A DNA stretch of 64,000 nucleotides, from positions 330,001 to 394,000 of the forward strand of contig CAUYUJ010004003.1 of assembly GCA_963575745.1 (NCBI GenBank). Direction: 5' to 3'. The number at the start of each line of letters is the position of its first letter. Within the stretch, counting starts at the first letter, position 1. The notes under the pieces are model-generated. The model was not told the origin of the DNA, did no database searches, and saw nothing but the letters and a program-made list of their open reading frames with translations. The translations under genes and the position numbers were made by a program. Source of the DNA: Prorocentrum cordatum. Its lineage: Eukaryota; Sar; Dinophyceae; Prorocentrales; Prorocentraceae. Positions 31,701 through 44,345 of this stretch are shown one piece after another.

Positions 31701-33400
31701 CTGGGAGCAAGGCGAGCGGGCCAACCCAACGGCGGCTGATAACCACCGCAAGTCGCTCGAGCTGCTCAGTTGCCAGCAGGCGGCGGAGGAGGGAGCACTG
31801 ACGAGGGAAGAGAGGCGGCCTCGCCGGCAGCGCCGCCAGGCAGCTCACCTCCTCCAGGTCGGCCACCCCTGTGCGAGCCTGCATGGCACCCCGGCCCCTC
31901 GAGGGAGCAGGAGGGCGCGGCTTCCTGCGCAATTCGATGGCTGGGCTTCGCTGGCCTGAGCCAGGCCGGCTTCGGATCAGAACGGCACAGAGCGGAACAG
32001 AACGGCTGTCGCCGCCCGAAGGGCGGCCCGAAGGGCGGGCGACAAGCTTGCCTAGCACGCTGGCCCTTCGAGAAGCAAACAACGCGAACTGCGGCAGCTC
32101 TGATTTCAAGGCCCCATGGGTTCTTGCTTGGGAGCCACACCTGAATCCCTCAAGAGGCTTCTGCGGGGACCTGCGTCCAGCATGCCAAAACGCGTTGAAT
32201 GACACGTGTTGACAGGCTGGCTTCGAAGCCCCTCCCTGTAGATCTCCGACCATCTGACTCTGTTCGGTCCCAGCGGTTTGTTCCTCGATCTCGTTTCCTG
32301 GGGTACATCATCGAGCCCGAGAACCATCTAAAACGAACCCGGGACGGAAAACGACCCCCAGGGAAGCCGTCGGGCCCCCCCGTGAGATCCGACGGCGCGG
32401 AACAAAATACAACACCGCAACAAATCACGACCAGAGCCCCGGAGCGGCGTTGTTCGAGCCGGATCCATCTGTGAGGGCCCCAGGGCCAGAAGTTGTGCGA
32501 TGGCGCCCGGCTTGAAAAAAAATTGCGACGCCGAGAGATCTCGGGGCCTGGGGTCGCGGGTTGACAAAAAAAAACAGGTCGGAGGAGGTCTGGGCCCCGT
32601 GGTGCGGCTCCCTCGCAAATGTCATCTGAGATCATCGAGCCTGGCCACAGCGGTGCGGGTGGGAATGTATGGTTGAGCGCTCGGGTGTAAACGAGCATGG
32701 GCGGGGAACACGCGCACGTGAGCGTGCGGTTATAGTATGTCGTTGCAGCTGTACGTGTAGAGTCGAACGACTCTGCTGGTGAAGACGGGTAGATGGTAGA
32801 TGATGCGTATATACATTGATGCGCGTTTGTTTGTGTGTGTGCGAACATGCAATGCCCGCGCCCTATCGCCTCCCTTCTCCTATGGCGCGCGTTGAATGCT
32901 TTATTATTTGGCTCTGCTTCCGCCATGGCAAACAATGACCTGCCACTTATCTGCCCTGCCTGCCTGGGCCCAATCCGACCCGGAATCCGACGGTTCTTGG
33001 CTGAGCGCGCCTGCTCATTGTTGCATGCGGTTGGTGCACCGCCATGGTGGAGGAAACAGCGTTCAACACGGCGTGCACATAATGACGATGCAACATGAAC
33101 GTGGACGACTACGGCGTGCGAATCAAGAAGGTACACGTGCATGCACAGTGACAAAATACGCCGCGTGGGTGTGATTGTTTTCAGGGATGGCGGAGAAGAT
33201 GGGACCGGACAACATGCTTCAATCACCAGCGTCAAAACTCGGATGCCTCCACGCACCGAAGGCCGGTCCAAAAGCCATCTTGCCATGGCTGGGGAGACGC
33301 GGCGCACGAGGAGGATGACGAGGAGGAGAGAGACAATGCAACGTGGTTGCCTAGAACGGCTGGCACGCGCCTCGGCTGCTTTGAACCTTTGCTGGGACCA
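31701..33400. other. No gene recognised
   Basis: Mixed sequence. Positions 32330-32600 loosely resemble the dispersed repeat at 30890 and 15840. A 596-codon minus-strand frame crosses the region, but half of it is a downstream triplet tract and the rest has no protein-like motif. Positions 32700-33170 have lower GC than the surroundings and no recognised content. Confidence 0.35.
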
Positions 33401-34412
33401 GAAGTCCCTCTCTTCCTCCCGTCCTCCCTCATGTCTCTTTCTCCTCCTCCCTCCCTCCCTCCCTCCTCCTCCTCGTCCTTTCTCCTCCCTCCTCCCTTCT
33501 CCTCTGCCTCGCCCTCCCCACCCTCTAACTTCCTCACTGGACCTCCCTCCTGCCGAGGAGGAGGGGCAGGAGGAGGCGGAGGGGCAAGAGGAGGGGCACG
33601 AGGAGGCGGACGCGGAGGAGGTGTGGCGCCCACGGCCGCGGCCCTGCCCCCCCCGGGCAGGCGGCCGACGCGGCCCGTGGGGGCCCGGCCGGCGCCCAGG
33701 CGCACGGCACCGCGGTGCCCCCGCGCCGCCGCCGGGGGAGGAGGAGGAGGAGGAGGAGGAGGAGGAGGAGGAGGAGGAGGAGGAGGAGGAGGAGGAGGAG
33801 GAGGAGGAGGAGGGGGAGGAGGAGGAGGTGGAGGAGGGGGAGGAGGAGGAGGCCAGCCCTGCTCTTCCTCCGCCTCTTCCCCCCTCCCCGCTCCGTTCCA
33901 CCAGTCGAGCGGGGAAACGCGCGCGGCCAGGCCACATCACGCAGCGTGGGGGCCAAGGATCCGCCCATAAGGGGGATCGAGCGGTGGGGGTGAGAGGGAG
34001 AGTGACGGCAAGTGCAGGTGTGCAGCGCGATATGCAAGAAGGGCGGAGTGCGAAAGTGCAGGGGCACTCCTCAAGGGGAGGCCCCGCACAACACCGATCG
34101 AACTCACGCGCGTCCTCTGACCACCTTAAGAACTTGGGTTTGCTCTGGTCATCCTCCTCCCGCTCCTTCAGCGAAGGGCCTCATCCAGCAGCCGCTGCGC
34201 CACGCGGTCCACGGGCTGGCCCTTCCGGTCGTCGTCCTCGATCTTCCTGGGCAGCGGCGCCAGAGGCCGCGGAAGAGGAGGGGGGGAGAGGGGGCCCCTC
34301 CAGACGGAGAGAGAGGGGGGGATGATGGAGAGGAGAGGAGAAGATGAGGGGATAGTACGTATGCTGTTGTTGGTGATGATGATGATGATGAAGAGGAGGA
34401 GGAGGATGATGG

Positions 34413-34471
<59 letters not shown>

Positions 34472-34625
34472 CTGGGGAAGGAAGGGGGGGTGGGGGGGGG
34501 GTAAGGAGGACGAGTCAAGAGGGGGGGAGGGGGAGGAAGAGGCAGGAAGAGGAGGCAGGCTGACGAGGAGCTCCTGCCTCCTGCCCCTCCTCCGCCTCCT
34601 TCGCCTCCTCCCTCCTGCTCCTCTC

Positions 34626-34671
<46 letters not shown>

Positions 34672-34960
34672 CTCTTTTCGCCATCCTTCATCCCCCCTTC
34701 TCCTTTTGCTGCTGCTCCTCCCTCTTCCCACTCTCCCTGTTTCTTGCCCTTTCTTTTCTCCTCCTCCTCCTCGTTGTCCTCGTCCTCGTCGTCGTCGTCC
34801 TCGTCGTCGCACACTCGTCCTCTTCCGCTTCCCTTTTCCCAATCTCCTCCTCTCACCATCATTGCCCTCCTCCTCCTCCCTCCTCCTCCCTCCTCCTCCT
34901 CCTCCTCCTCCTCGTCCTCCTCCTCCTCCTCCTCCCCCTCCCTCCTCCCCTCTCTTCTCC
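33400..34960. repeat. GGA, ATG, CT and CTC triplet/dinucleotide tracts
   Basis: GGA triplets at about 33735-33850, ATG triplets at 34376-34470, CT dinucleotides at 34620-34675 and CTC triplets at 34755-34950. Intervening DNA is low-complexity and frames here are artefacts. Confidence 0.85.
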
Positions 34961-35081
34961 TCGTGGCCGTCCTGGCCAGGGCGGGGGGGGGGGCCCGCGC
35001 TGCGCGGGCGCCGCCCGGCCCGGCCCACACCCGCGAGGCCCCCCCCCCCTCCCGGACGGGCCCCGGGTGGCCCCCGAGGGC

Positions 35082-35432
35082 CCCAGGGCAGCCCGCAGAG
35101 GCCCTCAAGACGGGGTACACCCCGAGATAGCCCCGAGCTTGGGCGCCCGAGTTATCCGGGGTAACTCGGGTCCGTCCGGGGTGACTCGGGTTTGGATTCC
35201 CGGAAAAGGAACCCGAGTTAGCGCTGACCCGAGTTACCCCTGATGATTCGGGGCTCTGGACGCCCGAGTTATCCGGGGTAACTCGGGTCCGGGGTAACTC
35301 GGGTTTGGATCCCCGAAAAACGAACCCGAGTTATCCCTGACCCGAGTTACCCCTGATGATTCGGGGCTCTGACCCAGGGCAGCCCGCAGAGGCCCTCAAG
35401 ACGGGGTACACCCCGGGATAGCCCCGAGCCCG
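35082..35432. repeat. Nested direct repeat: 117-bp tandem pair inside 281-bp pair
   Basis: Two tandem copies begin at 35144 and 35261 with CGCCCGAGTTATCCGGGGTA. Each contains palindromic CCCGAGTTA/TAACTCGGG pairs and ends TGATGATTCGGGGCTCTG. A segment starting CCCAGGGCAGCCCGCAGAGG lies on both sides (35092 and 35373). Confidence 0.85.
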
Positions 35433-35614
35433 GCTTCCGCGGGCCTTCTCAGAAAGCTCGGAGGTCTCCCCCGGCCTCCCGAGGAGTTCCCCAGGCCTTC
35501 CCCGAAGGCGCACAGGAGTGCTCAGAGGAGGCGCGAGGGCTTCTGCGAAGTCCCGCCGCCTTCGGGGAGGGACTTCTCCTTCTCATTTCCCCCCTCGCTC
35601 GCCGCCGATAGCTG

Positions 35615-36124
35615 CCCCGATACGCAACACGTACCACGCAGCGTGGTATTGATACGGAACTCAGCACGTAGACTGGAAACGCAGGTCTGTCGCGGTGCGT
35701 TCGCCAAGACGTGGGCCATATCGTTGAGCCAACACGCAACGTATTGGCACGGACGTTTTGAGAACGGTACCTGCTGCGTATCAAAACGGGCGTATCGAGG
35801 CAGCGAAGGCCCACAAAGGCCCTCAAGATGGGCAACAGAGAGCCCCAAGACAGCCCAAAGCTTGGCTACCCCGATACGCAACACGTACCACGCAGCGTGG
35901 TATTGATACGGAACTCAGCACGTAGACTGGAAACGCAGGTCTGTCGCGGTGCGTTCGCCAAGACGTGGGCCATATCGTTGAGCCAACACGCAACGTATTG
36001 GCACGGACGTTTTGAGAACGGTACCTGCTGCGTATCAAAACGGGCGTATCGAGGCAGCGAAGGCCCACAAAGGCCCTCAAGACGGGCACAGAGAGAGCCC
36101 TAAAACAGCCCCGAAGCTGCCCCG
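35615..36124. repeat. 255-bp tandem duplication, nearly identical
   Basis: CCCCGATACGCAACACGTAC starts at 35615 and again at 35870. The first about 225 bases of both units look identical, followed by a diverged tail. The units contain the palindrome CCACGCAGCGTGG. High identity implies a recent duplication or homogenisation. Confidence 0.9.
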
Positions 36125-36659
36125 GAGGGCACCTCCCATAGGTTTGCCCAATGGTTTCCCGGCAACCGGGGGAGCGTGCAGCCCACTGGCGCGGCCGCAC
36201 TTTCGCTCGACATCTCACGACACAGGCGTTTCCAAAATGAGGGGGGCGCCGGTGACTCGAAGTGGGCGTCTTGGATCCGCCGCCCCCTGTTCTCGCCAGA
36301 AGGGTGCTTCGTGTGCCAACTATTCATTTACTTTCTCGCCTTCCCAGAAGTTTCCCACTGGCTAGCGGCGCCGACCCCGCGCCGAGCCCTTCATGCGCAC
36401 AGCACCTCTCCAAGACGGCCACGTGCTCGCGATGGCTTCCAAGACGGCCATGCCCGCCATCAAATCGATCCAAGGTCGCTCGAGTAGCAACATGTCGAGA
36501 AGATCCCCTGCGAGGGCCCAGAAACGGCCGAAGCGGCCGTCAAGACGCCCCAGGCTGGCTCCAAGAGGATTCCCAGTCATCCACAGGTTTGCAGTTCTAC
36601 ATATCCACCGTGCCTCTGGGCACGCAGTGGGCGTGCTCCCCGGCCTCGTCCTCGGAGCC

Positions 36660-37105
36660 TCCGCCCTCGGTCCTCAGGAGGAGGTGGAGGAGGAGGAGGA
36701 GGAGGAGGAGGAGGAGGAGGGGGAGGAGGAGGGGGCGGAGGAAGGAGGGAGGGGAGGAGGAGGAGGAGGAGGAGGAGGAGGAGGAGGAGGAGGAGGAGGA
36801 GGAGGAGGAGGAGGAGGAGGAGGAGGAGGAGGAGGAGGAGGAGGAGGAGGAGGAGGAGGGAGGAGGAGGAGGGAGGAGGAGGAGGAGGGAGCCGAAACCG
36901 CCAGCTCTCCCGGCGGACTCGGCGCGTGCCCCCCCTCTGGGGCCCCCCCGCGGCCTGCCGCGCGACCCCTCCGGGCCCGCAGGGGGGCTCCACGGCGGGC
37001 CCGGAGGAGCCCCCAAAGAGGCCCTCATGACGGCCGAAGGAGGAGGAGGAAGAGGAGGAGGAGGAGGAGGAGGAGGAGGAGGAGGAGGAGGAGGAGGAGG
37101 CCCTC
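36660..37105. repeat. GGA triplet tracts
   Basis: Nearly pure GGA triplets at 36677-36890 and 37040-37100. Confidence 0.9.
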
Positions 37106-37109
37106 ATGA

Positions 37110-40100
37110 CGGCCGAATGGGGGCCCCGAATCGCCGAGCGATCGCCCCAGGACGCCCAAGATGGCCCCCGGACGGCCCAAGAGGCCTCCAAGAGGCCCAC
37201 AGAAGGCCTCCAGGAGGCCTCCAAGAGGGCCCCGAGAGGCCCAAATCATGGATCTTCTGTGGGTTTTGAAAGATTTGGGTGTTCTCGCCTTTTCGGCTCC
37301 TCGACGCTCGCAGACGGCCCTAGATGCCCCCAAGACTGCCCCAAGACGGCCTCCAAGAGGGTTTCAAAACAGCCCAAGAGGACCCCAAAACAGGCCAAGA
37401 GGCATCCCAAACAGCCCAAGAACGCCTCACGACGGCTAGGCAATGGGCCGCAAAGAGGGAGCACGAACCGAAAATCCGAGCCTTCCGACCCAAGAAGCCC
37501 CCAGGAGGCTCCAAGTGGCCCCCAGGAGGCCCCGCGAGGCCCCCACGAGGCCCTCAAGAGGCTCTACAAGGGCCCCAAAAGGCCCAAAAGAGGTCCCCAA
37601 GAGGCCCTAAAGAGGCCCCCGAACGGCCCCCAAGAGGCGTCCAAACTGCCTCCAAGCGGCACCCGAGAAGCCTCCCACGAGATCCCAACGAACATCCAAT
37701 AAGCTTCATACCCACAACCCAGGCACGGTGGCGGGATGGGCCTAAGGCCATTCGATCCGCCGCCCCCTGCTTGCAGGGGTGCACGGCGTGCTGGATGTTT
37801 CAGGTTTTGGCTTTGGTTCTTTTTCCAAAAGAACTCCCCAGTGGGCTCCGGCCCGTCCCGCCACCGTGCCCAAAAACGGCCGTTTCGCTCGGGACATCCT
37901 CAAAAAATCGCGAAGATGGCCCAAGATGGCCTCCAAGTGCGCCCGAGATGGTCCAAGACGGCCTCCAAGACGGCCCAAGAGAGTCCAAGACGGCCCAAGA
38001 CGGCCCAAGAGGCCCCCCAGAGGCCTCCCAGACGGCCCAAGAGGCCTCCAAGAGGTCCTCCAGGAGAGTCCGAAGAGGCCAAAATCATTGATTTTCCATT
38101 GGTTTTTGAAGGATTTTGGCATTTGCGCCTTTTCGGCTCTCCGACGGCTCAAGACGGCCCAAGAAGCCCCCAAGATCGCCCAAGAGGCCCCCAAGAGAGC
38201 CCCCTGATGGCCCAAGTGGCCTCCAAGATGGCCCCTAGAGGGCCCCAAGACGGCCCAAGAGGCCTCCAACACGCCCAAGATGGCCTCCAAGACGCCCAAG
38301 ATGGCCTCCAAGACGGCCCTGGAGCGCCCCAAGAGGGTCCCCCGTTGGCCCAGAAAGGCCCCCAAAACGGCTCCCGACGGCGTCAGACGTGCCAGGAACC
38401 CACCAAGATGGCCGAAGTTGGCTCGAAGCTGGCCCAAAAGGGCCCAAGAGGCCCCCAAGAGGGCCTCCAGGAAGGCCAAAAGATGCCAAAATCACTGATT
38501 TTCCCAAGGTTTTTGATGGATTTGGGCATTTCCCTTCTTTCGGCCTTCCGACGGCCCGAGACGGCCCAAGAGCCCCCAAAGATCGCCGAAAGATCGCCCA
38601 AGAGGCCTCCAAGACGGCGACGATGACCATCAAGACGCCCACGTGTTCCCCGAAGGCTTTCCAAACCGATTCGGGGAACACATGGTCCGATGGCTTGGCA
38701 GGTCTGGCCTCAACGTTCGGCCACATAGGCGCTTCCACAAAGGCAGGGGGCGGCGGTGATTCGCCGTAGGCGTCTTCGATCCGCCGCCCCCTGTCTTGCC
38801 ACAGGGGTGCACGGCGTGCTGGATGATTCAGGTTTTGGTTTTGGTTCTTTTTCTAAAAGAACTCCCCAGTGGGCTTCGGCCCGTCCCGCCGGCCACCCGC
38901 AAATTTCCCCAAATCCATCTGTCAATGCCCAAAAACGGCCGTTTCGCTCGGGACATCCTCAAAAAATCGCGAAGATGGCCCAAGATGGCCTCCAAGTCCG
39001 CCCGAGATGGTCCAAGACGGCCTCCAAAACGGCCCAAGAGAGTCCAAGACGGCCCAAGACGGCCCAAGAGGCCCCCCAGAGGCCTCCCAGACGGCCCAAG
39101 AGGCCTCCAAGAGGTCCTCCAGGAGAGTCCGAAGAGGCCAAAATCATTGATTTTCCATTGGTTTTTGAAGGATTTTGGCATTTGCGCCTTTTCGGCTCTC
39201 CGACGGCTCAAGACGGCCCAAGAAGCCCCCAAGATCGCCCAAGAGGCCCCCAAGAGAGCCCCATGATGGCCCAAGTGGCCTCCAAGATGGCCCCTAGAGG
39301 GCCCCAAGAGGGCCCAAGAGGCCTCCAACACGCCCAAGATGGCCTCCCAGACGCCCAAGATGGCCTCCAAGACGGCCCTGGAGCATTCCAAGCGGGCCCC
39401 AAGTCGGCCCATAGAGGCCCCCCAAACGGCTTCCGACGGCTTCAGACGTGCCAGGAACCCACCAAGATGGCCGAAGTTGGCTCGAAGCTGGCCCGAGACG
39501 GCCCAAAAAGCCCCAAAGATCGCCCAAAGCTTGCCCAAGAGGCCTCCAAGACGGCCAAGATGACCTTCAAGATGCCCACGTGTTCCCCGAAGGCTTTCCA
39601 AACCGATTCGGGGAACACGTGGTCCGATAGCTTGGCAGGTCTGGCCTCAACGTTCGGCCACATAGGCGCTTCCAAAAAGGCAGGGGGCGGCGGTGATTCG
39701 CCGTAGGCGTCTTCGATACTTTCCCTTCGGCGTTTCACGGACTTCGGCCCGTCCCGCCGGCCACCCGTAATTTTCCCAAAATCCGTCTGTCAATGCCTTT
39801 GTTGCCCCAACTTGGCCCAAGATGGCCTCCAAGACGGCCAAGATGGCCCAAGATGGCCTCCAAGATGCCTCCCAGACGACCACGATGGCCTCCAAGACGG
39901 GTAAGATGGCTCCAAGATGCCTCCAAGACGGCCCAAGATGCCCTCCAAGACGGCCAAGATGGCCCCAAGATGCCTCCAAGATGGCCCACGAGGCCTCCAA
40001 GACGTTCTCCAGGAGAGCCCGAAGAGGCCAAAATCATTGGTTTTCCTTAGGTTTTTGAAGGTTTTTTGCGTTTTCATCTTTTCGGCCTTCCGACGGCCCA

Positions 40101-40460
40101 AGAGGCCCCCAAGATCGCCCAAGAGGCCTCCAAGAAGGCCCTATGACGGCCCAAGGGCCCCCCAAGACGGCCCCAAGAGCGCCCCAAGACGGCCCAAGAG
40201 GCCTCCAAGACGCCCAACATGGCCTCCAAGACGGCCCTGAAGCGCCCCAAGAGGGCCCCAAGACGGCCCAGAGAGGCCCCCAAGACGGCTCCAGACGGCG
40301 TCAGACGGACCAGGAACGCCCTAAGACGGCCAAAGAGACCCCCAGGAAGCCCCCAAAGGCCCCCAAGAGGCCCAAGGAGGCCCCCAAGATGCCTCCAAGA
40401 GGCCTCGAAGAGGCCCCCAAGAAGCCCCCAACAGACCCCAAGGGTGCCCCAAGAGACTCC
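37110..40460. repeat. CCAAGAGGCCTCCAAGACGGCC degenerate repeat with ~1-kb higher-order units
   Basis: Short units of CCAAGACGGCC/AAGAGGCCTCC fill 3.3 kb. On top of them is a unit of about 1 kb in three copies (about 37737, 38770 and 39713 onward). Each has GGCATTTGCGCCTTTTCGGC-like and CAAAATCATTGATTTTCC sequence inside and ends with GGCGGCGGTGATTCGCCGTA. Confidence 0.8.
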
Positions 40461-41324
40461 TAACAACCCTCATCCTCCTACTCTATTTCTTCCTCTTCCT
40501 CTTCCTGTTCATAATCATTCTCTCCCATGTGTTCCCCGAAAGCTTTCCAAACCGACTCGGGGAACTCATGGTCCGATAGCTTGGCCAAGCTCTAGTCCAA
40601 CTTTCGGCCACATCGGCGTTTCCAAAAAGGCAGGGGGCGGCGGTGATTCGCCGTAGGCGTCTTCGATACTTTCCCTTCGGCGTTTCACGGATTGTGGTGT
40701 TCTCGCCTTGTCGGTAAGAGCGTCCAAGACGGCCCAAGAAGCCTCCGAAACCGGCCCAGGACGGCCCCATGCCCCATGATGGCCCAAGAGGGCCGACAAA
40801 CGGTCCAGGAGAGCCCCCATACGGCCCGAAAGAGCCCAATGTCCGCAAGACGGCCCACAGAGGCTCTCAAGACTGGCTCCGAAGGCGCCAAGGCGCCCCA
40901 AAAGAGCCCCAGGAGGCACCCAAGGTGGCACAGAAGGAATGACAAGATGTCCACAACCGCCCCGAGACGGTCTCAGATAGCCGCCTCCTCCTCCTCCTCC
41001 TTTTCCCCCCCTCTCTCCTCCTCTTCCTCCTCCTCCTCCTCCTCCACAATTACTCAGTATGAATACTACTGTCCCCCTTCCCCTGATGACGGGTTGGGTG
41101 TGTTCGCCCCCCCCCCCCCCCGCGTACTGTTTTTCGTTACACACAGGATTCCCCGGAGTTGGGTTTTCGCCTGCATTTTTGTCATTATCCCGGCAAAGCA
41201 ACCTAACAGCGATGTGTAGGAGCATATCTGGAAGCATCCCCCTTAAGATTCAGATGAGAATCCAGTTGTAGAGTTCTGCTGTTCTCGCAGTCGTAGTCGC
41301 ATTCGCGATGACAGTCGCAGTGGC
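40461..41324. other. End of the repeat unit, then unassigned
   Basis: Positions 40540-40690 are the terminal part of the ~1-kb unit. Positions 40985-41045 are a CTC triplet tract. No gene is seen. Confidence 0.45.
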
Positions 41325-43010
41325 CTGCATTAGCCTCAGCCTCAGCCTTCAGCCTCAGCCTCAGCCTCAGCCTCAGCCTGCCTCAGCCTCAGCCTCAGCC
41401 TGCTTCAGCCTCAGCCTCAGTCTGCCTGCAGCCTCGGCCTCAGCCTCAGCCTGCCTCAGCCTCAGCCTGCATCAGCCTCAGCCTCAGCCTCAGCCTGCCT
41501 CAGCATCAGCCTGCCTCAGCCTCAGCCTCAGCCTGCCTCTGCCTCAGCCTCAGCCTGCTTCAGCCTCAGCCTCAGTCTGCCTTCAGCCTCGGCCTCAGCC
41601 TCAGCCTGCCTCAGCCTCAGCCTGCATCAGCCTCAGCCTCAGCCTCAGCCTGCCTCAGCATCAGCCTCAGCCTCAGCCTCAGCCTGCCTCCTCAGCCTCA
41701 GCCTGCTTCAGCCTCAGCCTCAGTCTGCCTTCAGCCTCGGCCTCAGCCTCAGCCTGCCTCAGCCTCAGCCTGCAGCCTCAGCCTCAGCCTCAGCCTGCCT
41801 CAGCATCAGCCTGCCTCAGCCTCAGCCTCAGCCTGCCTCAGCCTCAGCCTCAGCCTCAGCCTGCTTCAGCCTCAGCCTCAGTCTGCCTTCAGCCTCGGCC
41901 TCAGCCTCAGCCTGCCTCAGCCTCAGCCTGCATCAGCCTCAGCCTCAGCCTCAGCCTGCCTCAGCATCAGCCTGCTCAGCCTCAGCCTCAGCCTGCCTCA
42001 GCCTCAGCCTCAGCCTGCTTCAGCCTCAGCCTCAGTCTGCCTTCAGCCTCGGCCTCAGCCTCAGCCTGCCTCAGCCTCAGCCTGCATCAGCCTCAGCCTC
42101 AGCCTCAGCCTGCCTCAGCCTCAGCCTGCCTCAGCCTCAGCCTCAGCCTGCCTCAGCCTCAGCCTCAGCCTGCTTCAGCCTCAGCATCAGTCTGCCTTCA
42201 GCCTCGGCCTCGGCCTCGGCCTCAGCCTCAGCCTGCTTCAGCCTCAGCCTCAGCCTCAGCCTGGCTCAGCATCAGCCTGCCTCAGCCTCAGCCTCAGCCT
42301 GCCTCAGCCTCAGCCTCAGCCTGCTTCAGCCTCAGCCTCAGTCTGCCTTCAGCCTCGGCCTCAGCCTCAGGCTGCCTCAGCCTCGGCCTGCATCAGCCTC
42401 AGCCTCAGCCTCAGCCTGCCTCAGCATCAGCCTGCCTCAGCCGCAGCCTCAGCCTGCCTCTGCCTCAGCCTCAGCCTCAATCTGCCTTCAGCCTCGGCTT
42501 CAGTCTCAGCCTGCCTCTGCCTCAGCCTGCATCAGCCTCAGCCTCAGCCTGCCTCAGCCTCAGCCTGCCTCAGCCTCAGCCTCAGCCTCAGCCTGCCTCA
42601 GCCTCAGCCTCAGCCTGCTTCAGCCTCAGCCTCAGTCTGCCTTCAGCCTCGGCCTCAGCCTCAGCCTGCCTCAGCCTCAGCCTGCATCAGCCTCAGCCTC
42701 AGCCTCAGCCTGCCTCAGCATCAGCCTGCCTCAGCCTCAGCCTGCCTCTCAGCCTCAGCCTCAGCCTCGGCCTGCTTCAGCCTCAGCCTCAATCTGCCTT
42801 CAGCCTCGGCTTCAGTCTCAGCCTGCCTCAGCCTCAGCCTGCATCAGCCTCAGCCTCAGCCTCAGCCTGCCTCAGCCTCAGCCTGCATCAGCCTCAGCCT
42901 GCTTCAGCCTCAGCCTCAGCCTGCATCAGCCTCAGCCTGAGTCTGCCTTCAGCTTCGGCCTCAGCCTCAGCCTGCCTCAGCCTGCCTCAGCCTCAGCATC
43001 AGCCTGCCTC
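41325..43010. repeat. CAGCCT hexamer array, ~1.7 kb
   Basis: CAGCCT with variants CTGCCT, CATCAG and CGGCCT gives a frame of about 570 open codons on the plus strand made of Ser, Ala, Gln, Pro and Leu. Longer super-units, with TCTGCCTTCAGCCTCGGC recurring, show higher-order duplication. The frame is a by-product of the hexamer period. Confidence 0.9.
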
Positions 43011-43013
43011 AGC

Positions 43014-43450
43014 ATTCAAAATGTGGCCAGGGAATGGAATTCTGGGAACTCGAAGAACACGAAGTGGCCTACAGTTTGCTCCGGGCATTCAAAATCATAC
43101 CCAGGAATGGAGTTCTGGGAAGTCCAAGAGCACGAAGTGGCCTACAGTTGGCTCCGGGCATCCAAAATGTGGCCCGGGAATGGAGTTCTGGGAACTCGAA
43201 GACCACGAAGTGGCCTACAGTTGGCTCCGGGCATCCAAAATGTGGCCCGGGAATGGAGTTCTGGGAACTCGAAGACCACGAAGTGGCCTACAGTTGGCTC
43301 CGGGCATCCAAAATGTGGCCCGGGAATGGAGTTCTGGGAACTCGAAGACCACGAAGTGGCCTACAGTTGGCTCCGGGCATTCAGAATGTGGCCCGGGAAT
43401 GGAGTTCTGGGAGGTCGAAGAATGGAGTTCTGGGAGGTCGAAGAGCACGA
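43014..43450. repeat. 73-bp tandem repeat, ~6 copies
   Basis: GGAATGGAGTTCTGGGAACT, CGAAGACCACGAAGTGGCCT and ACAGTTGGCTCCGGGCATCC repeat with a 73-bp period (43104, 43177, 43250 and so on). The middle copies are nearly identical. Confidence 0.9.
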
Positions 43451-43624
43451 AGTGTGTGACTGTTTGCGAAAAACGAGGTTCCCCGGCAATCCCCAACGGC
43501 CCCCCAACGGCCCCCCAACACCTCCCCAACGGCTGCCCAGACCCCCCTGTGGAGTAATGTGCTGCTCTCTTTTGACCCTACTAGAAACCTATCAGTCTTC
43601 GCTGTTAGGTAAAAATGCTGATCT

Positions 43625-43810
43625 CGCTGAGGCGCCGGCCTCATTTTCGGGCCCCGCTCGTTCCGAATCGTGCTCCCGCTGCAGCGCTGGCCTCATTGCC
43701 GTGCTTCCGCTCGTTCCGAATCGTGCTCCCGCTGCAGCGCTGGCCTCATTTCCGTGCTTCCGCTCGTTTCGAATCGTGCTCCCGCTGCAGCGCTGGCGTC
43801 ATTTCCCGTG
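43625..43810. repeat. 53-bp tandem repeat, ~3.5 copies
   Basis: GAATCGTGCTCCCGCTGCAG recurs at 43665, 43718 and 43771. Confidence 0.9.
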
Positions 43811-44235
43811 CTATGCCACTGCATGCAATGGAATGCTAGGTTGCGTTGCGCTGCGCGATGCCATGCCTTCAGCTGATGCTGTGATATGCAGTGCTTAAGT
43901 GCCACGTCGTGCTATGCTATGCGACGCTTTGATCTTCAACGCCATGCTATGCAATGTTATGTTCGGGGCCGCTGTGCGATGCCATGCTTTGCGTTGCAAA
44001 GCTTTGTGATGCAATTCTTCACTGCGCCACGCCACGCCATGCTGTGACATACTACGCTTTGCGGTGCTCTTCTACGCCATGCCATGCTGGGCTCTACAAT
44101 GCATCGCGTACCCTTTCGGGATCATTGCCCTGCTCGACATCCGACTGTGCGAGTAGAGAAGGGATCTACGCCACTACGCCATAGTACGGGATGGGAGGGA
44201 GGGGTAGGATGTCAGATATGACGCGAGCGCACCTA
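43811..44235. repeat. ATGC-rich degenerate repeat
   Basis: Short irregular GCNATGC/GCTATGC words up to about 44110, then unassigned sequence. Confidence 0.5.
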
Positions 44236-44345
44236 GCTTGTCCTCCTCCCCCTCCTCCTCCTCCTCCTCCTCCTCCTCCTCTCCCTCCTCCTCCTCCTCC
44301 TCCTCCTCCTCCTCCTCCTCCTCCTCCTCCTCCACCGCCTCCTCC
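44236..44345. repeat. CTC triplet tract
   Basis: CTC triplets in two pure runs separated by a few bases. Confidence 0.9.

Noticed and set aside
32150-33940. 596-codon minus-strand open frame
   Set aside because: One half is a triplet tract and the other shows no motif or consistent composition.
41308-43557. 749-codon plus-strand open frame
   Set aside because: It consists of a hexamer (CAGCCT) array followed by a 73-bp array; the open frame follows from the period.
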